This document shows, piece after piece, positions 33,323-33,368 of a stretch of DNA of 33,368 nt. Source of the DNA: an uncultured Eubacterium sp. (GTDB taxonomy: Bacteria; Bacillota_A; Clostridia; Lachnospirales; Lachnospiraceae); assembly GCA_948759685.1 (NCBI GenBank), contig CAQBGY010000008.1:1-33368 (forward strand), in the 5' to 3' direction. Within the stretch, counting starts at the first letter, position 1. Every line of letters starts with the position of its first letter. A model generated the notes under the pieces. It was not told the DNA's origin, ran no database searches, and saw nothing but the letters and a program-made list of their open reading frames with translations. The position numbers were made by a program, and so were the translations under genes.

Positions 33323-33368
33323 GTGCGACGTGAAGTCGCTTAATTTAACTGTTTGGCGGACTATCCGA
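33323..33368 (+). mobile_element. probable 5' end of a second group II intron
   Basis: The helicase reading frame stops being family-like exactly at GTGCGAC (33323), the group II 5' consensus, and a GCGAC/GTCGC hairpin follows at once. The sequence differs from the first intron after the first seven bases, so it is another intron type and not a copy. Only 46 bases are in the window, so domain V and the encoded protein cannot be checked. Confidence 0.65.

Overview
This window is the core of a large integrative and conjugative element (ICE) of a Gram-positive host, most likely a gut Clostridia/Lachnospiraceae-type Firmicute. The evidence is the Tn1549/CTn-like set of transfer genes: MobC, a MOBP-type relaxase, PcfB/DUF3801, a VirD4-like coupling protein, a Maff2 pilin-like protein, a VirB6/TrbL-like channel, PrgI, VirB4, an NlpC/P60 hydrolase and a giant methylase-helicase. 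Strong AGGAGG ribosome sites, frequent TTG starts and the virtual absence of minus-strand genes fit this. No chromosome junction, att site, integrase, tRNA, rRNA or CRISPR array is visible, so both ends of the element lie outside the window. I saw no promoter I would call with confidence.

Layout. 1-1554: RadC-like JAMM protein and a Toprim protein, probably DNA processing or establishment functions. 1555-1917: a non-coding or weakly coding block with a 96-bp imperfect direct repeat and three successive perfect or near-perfect hairpins; this is my candidate oriT. 1918-4963: LPD28 protein, MobC, a small unknown and the relaxase, closed by a terminator-like hairpin. 5025-7973: three unknown proteins and PcfB. 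7980-17172: the transfer channel (coupling protein, structured leader plus pilin, VirB6-like protein, DUF4313 protein, a duplicated pair of ~100-aa proteins, PrgI, a pair of ~30-aa membrane microproteins, a 171-aa unknown, VirB4). 17244-21687: an NlpC/P60 hydrolase and a protein with a clamp-binding-like motif, flanked by two paralogous unknowns. 21705-22645: a coiled-coil protein and an MT-A70 DNA adenine methylase. 22649 to the end: one huge ArdC-like/LPD/N6-methylase/SF2-helicase gene.

The giant gene holds the most unusual features. A group II intron with its own reverse transcriptase/maturase/HNH protein sits inside the helicase Walker A motif (GAGK). The reading frame breaks again, immediately after helicase motif VI, at a second GTGCGAC, which looks like the 5' end of another group II intron running out of the window. 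The first intron appears to carry an extra stem-loop between domain VI and the point where the exon frame resumes, resembling the 3' extension known from some class B introns. In the N-terminal part, a complete tnpV-like gene with its own ribosome site lies inside the giant ORF in another frame, so about 366 bp appear to be dual-coding.

As a working model, the relaxase and MobC nick at oriT, PcfB and VirD4 deliver the complex to a VirB4/VirB6/PrgI/pilin channel, the P60 hydrolase opens peptidoglycan, and the RadC, Toprim, MT-A70 and methylase-helicase proteins protect or process the DNA in the recipient. Full helicase production would depend on splicing of both introns. This model is inferred from family membership and gene order.
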